This document shows positions 62,501-64,000 of a stretch of DNA of 64,000 bases, piece by piece. The notes beneath the pieces were generated by a model, which was given only the letters and a program-made list of their open reading frames with translations, was not told the DNA's origin and made no database searches. The DNA is from Berberis thunbergii (Eukaryota > Streptophyta > Magnoliopsida > Ranunculales > Berberidaceae), in assembly GCA_003290165.1 (NCBI GenBank), contig QNQO01002087.1, positions 62,001 to 126,000 of the forward strand. Direction: 5' to 3'. The translations under genes and the position numbers were made by a program. Each line of letters begins with the position of its first letter. Position 1 is the stretch's first letter.

Positions 62501-63367
62501 ATTTCACAAATGCATACCCCTTGTTCTTATTAGTCGATGGATTCTTGTGCAACCGAACTTCAATTACTTCCCCAATTTAGTATCTAGTTTATTCAAGATT
62601 GAATCCTCAACCTTCGAGTTCTCAGCCTTAGCCATGTCTTTCTCTGTGACACCAACTGCTAGTATGTCTCCTTTCCATTCCACCAAATCAATCTCTTTTG
62701 CCTTAATCGAGATCAGAACTGAACTGGATTGCTTTGAAGGAGATGTGCCTTTCAAATTCTAATTTCCAGTTAATGATCACTTTTATGCAACAAACACCCA
62801 TAAGAAGATGTAACAATAGTGTTGGTGTACCAATAGATCGAGTGGAACCGTGTGTTTTCTTTGATGATCTGCCCTCAATAACACAACTTCCTGAGAGCCA
62901 TATCTCCACAGCAACTTAGAAGAGCTTACTGAAACATTTTGATTTGAACCCAAATCTCCTTCACGCCCATGGAACAACCTCAAAACAACCCTGGAACCCT
63001 TGAAACAACCCTGAAATATCTCTCAAAACAGCCCCTGGAACAGCCTCAAAACCACTGCAACAACCTCACATCGCCTCCACCTATCAACAACCATCTCGCC
63101 ACCATTTCCAGCGCCGCCAGAGAAGAAGAAATCGTGAAAAGAGGGAGAAAGAAGAGAAGAGGGTTTGCAAAAGAGAAGAAAGAAATAAGGGTATTGGTTT
63201 TATACTATGGGTGGTTATTCGCCCCCCACTAAAATTCAGAGGGCACCCACCCTCTAAACTCACCAAATAAAACCCTAATTTTGAAATTCACATTCAATTA
63301 AATGTAACCCTATTTTATTTAATTAAAAATAAAATAAATTATCTTTATGAAATTTAGGGGTGTTACA
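59590..63367 (-). repeat. LTR 4 (right outer)
   Basis: 3778 bp, 5' LTR in the minus-strand sense. It shares with LTR 1 the outer variants and has about six private changes. It is followed directly by the CTTGA duplication at 63368-63372. Confidence 0.93.
61772..62755 (-). pseudogene. Captured gene fragments in LTR 4 (DUF810, RRM, aminopeptidase)
   Basis: DUF810 at about 61772-62214, RRM at 62479-62573, aminopeptidase at 62564-62755, unchanged in arrangement from the other LTRs. Confidence 0.75.
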
Positions 63368-63372
63368 CTTGA

Positions 63373-64000
63373 CAACACCATAATAAATTTGGTTTACAAA
63401 CAATAAACTTCTTTAAGAGTTCGTTACAAGCAGACAAGCACATCCATTTTTTAACCAAAAAATTTATATCTAAAAGCTCCATTTGAGGCAAACCATAAAA
63501 GAAGTTTCAGATAACAAGGCCTATAACACATTATATATGAAAGAGAATCATTCATTGTCTGGAATAGAATGAATAACTTAACAAGCCTCGAAATAAGAAT
63601 GGGAAAAAAACAAGAAAAGAAGATACAATTACTAGAACTGACCTTTTTGCTTATCTTTACAGCCAATGAATTTGTGTCCCACAAAACAGAGAGTCTAAGT
63701 TGTAGAGGATAAACATCTGCCATATCATCTTCTACAACTGTAAAGCAATTGCCTTGAAAGGCTTAGGCTTAACCGCTTAAACAAGAATTTATACTTATCT
63801 TGTCTTAATACATCTTCCAACCATTTCTTAAATTTAAATTTATAGTATTTTCAGAAAAAAAAATAATAACAATAATATATAAAACAAATAAAACAACATT
63901 ATTAGAAGAGGAGCAGTATAAATATAAAGAGTGCTAAATGCCTGGCCAGCCGACTCATGAACCTCAAGTGTGCTTTAACATAAGCATAAATTTATACAGT
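63373..64000. other. CACTA-C continuation, no gene recognised
   Basis: AT-rich. On the minus strand at about 63650-63735 an exon-like stretch reads MADVYPLQLRLSVLWDTNSL followed by AVKISKK; I do not recognise it. No CACTA right end here. Confidence 0.4.

Larger units (their letters stand above)
46770..63367 (-). mobile_element. Tandem LTR-retrotransposon array: 4 LTRs and 3 internal regions in one target duplication
   Basis: CTTGA lies at 46765-46769 and 63368-63372 and nowhere between units. Four LTRs of 3777-3778 bp (TGTCACGCCCC to GGGGTGTTACA) alternate with three 495-496-bp internal regions. GCTCTGATACCA, the reverse complement of the Met-tRNA primer site TGGTATCAGAGC, lies three bases before each right-hand LTR, so the element runs on the minus strand. 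The internal regions are far too short for gag-pol, so it is non-autonomous (LARD or derivative). LTR length and terminal sequences resemble Tekay/Del-type chromoviruses. Unit period is 4272-4274 bp. The array sits inside CACTA-C. Confidence 0.93.
44582..64000. mobile_element. CACTA-C: left part of a third CACTA element, with nested LTR array
   Basis: CACTACACCAAAAACCCCCA starts at 44582 after TGT, the likely target duplication. Subterminal palindromes follow to 45225. A minus-strand golgin-like exon pair lies inside. The LTR array 46770-63367 is inserted in it with its own target duplication. No GGTGTAGTG end is found to 64000, so the right end is outside the window. The left end TIR extends the match to CACTA-A further than to CACTA-B (CCCCCATTAGCAACGG shared). 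Confidence 0.8.

Noticed and set aside
46770..63367. A 4.27-kb satellite or segmental gene duplication
   Set aside because: TG...CA ends, a primer-binding site three bases from each right-hand LTR, and a single 5-bp duplication around the whole block identify LTR-retrotransposon units.

Overview
This window reads as nuclear DNA of a flowering plant, most likely a eudicot. It is AT-rich, has GT-AG introns, and carries pieces of plant genes (SEUSS, a chromomethylase, a CYP71-clan P450, an NLR, a plant DUF810 protein). I found no intact host gene. Nearly everything is transposable element, often nested, and the recognisable host sequences are pseudogenes or captured exons.

Layout. 1-4420: right-hand part of a CACTA transposon (CACTA-A) carrying fragments of a SEUSS-like adaptor, an AAAP amino-acid transporter and a CMT-type DNA methyltransferase. 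4424-10916: decayed L1-type LINE, probably split in its first ORF by CACTA-A. 10917-14360: 3' part of a Ty3/gypsy element with an antisense ORF, polypurine tract and 3' LTR. 15210-16174: small hAT-like element with 8-bp target duplication. 16334-23173: decayed Ty1/copia element with both LTRs. 23403-26246 (minus): P450 pseudogene whose intron holds a 670-bp DNA transposon and a short foldback. 26319-35355: complete 9.0-kb CACTA element (CACTA-B, duplication TTA) carrying pieces of five unrelated genes (NLR, RAB2-type GTPase, endo-beta-mannosidase, aconitase, CCR4). 35359-44581: AT-rich relics, a PIF/Harbinger-like element, tRNA-derived SINEs and two strong foldbacks. 44582 to the window end: left part of a third CACTA element (CACTA-C) with a golgin-like fragment.

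Nested in CACTA-C is the most striking structure, 46770-63367: four near-identical 3.78-kb LTRs alternating with three 0.5-kb internal regions, on the minus strand, the whole array bounded by a single CTTGA target duplication. Each LTR itself contains fused fragments of at least three host genes (DUF810/MUN, an RRM protein, leucine aminopeptidase). Shared variants separate the two outer LTRs from the two inner ones, which suggests stepwise growth by unequal recombination.

The three CACTA elements share the terminus CACTACACCAAAA and dense subterminal palindromes built on GCCACGG/CCGTGGC and GCAACGG/CCGTTGC, so they form one gene-fragment-capturing family. The main theme is two independent routes of gene-fragment shuffling, one by CACTA elements and one inside the LTRs of a non-autonomous retrotransposon.
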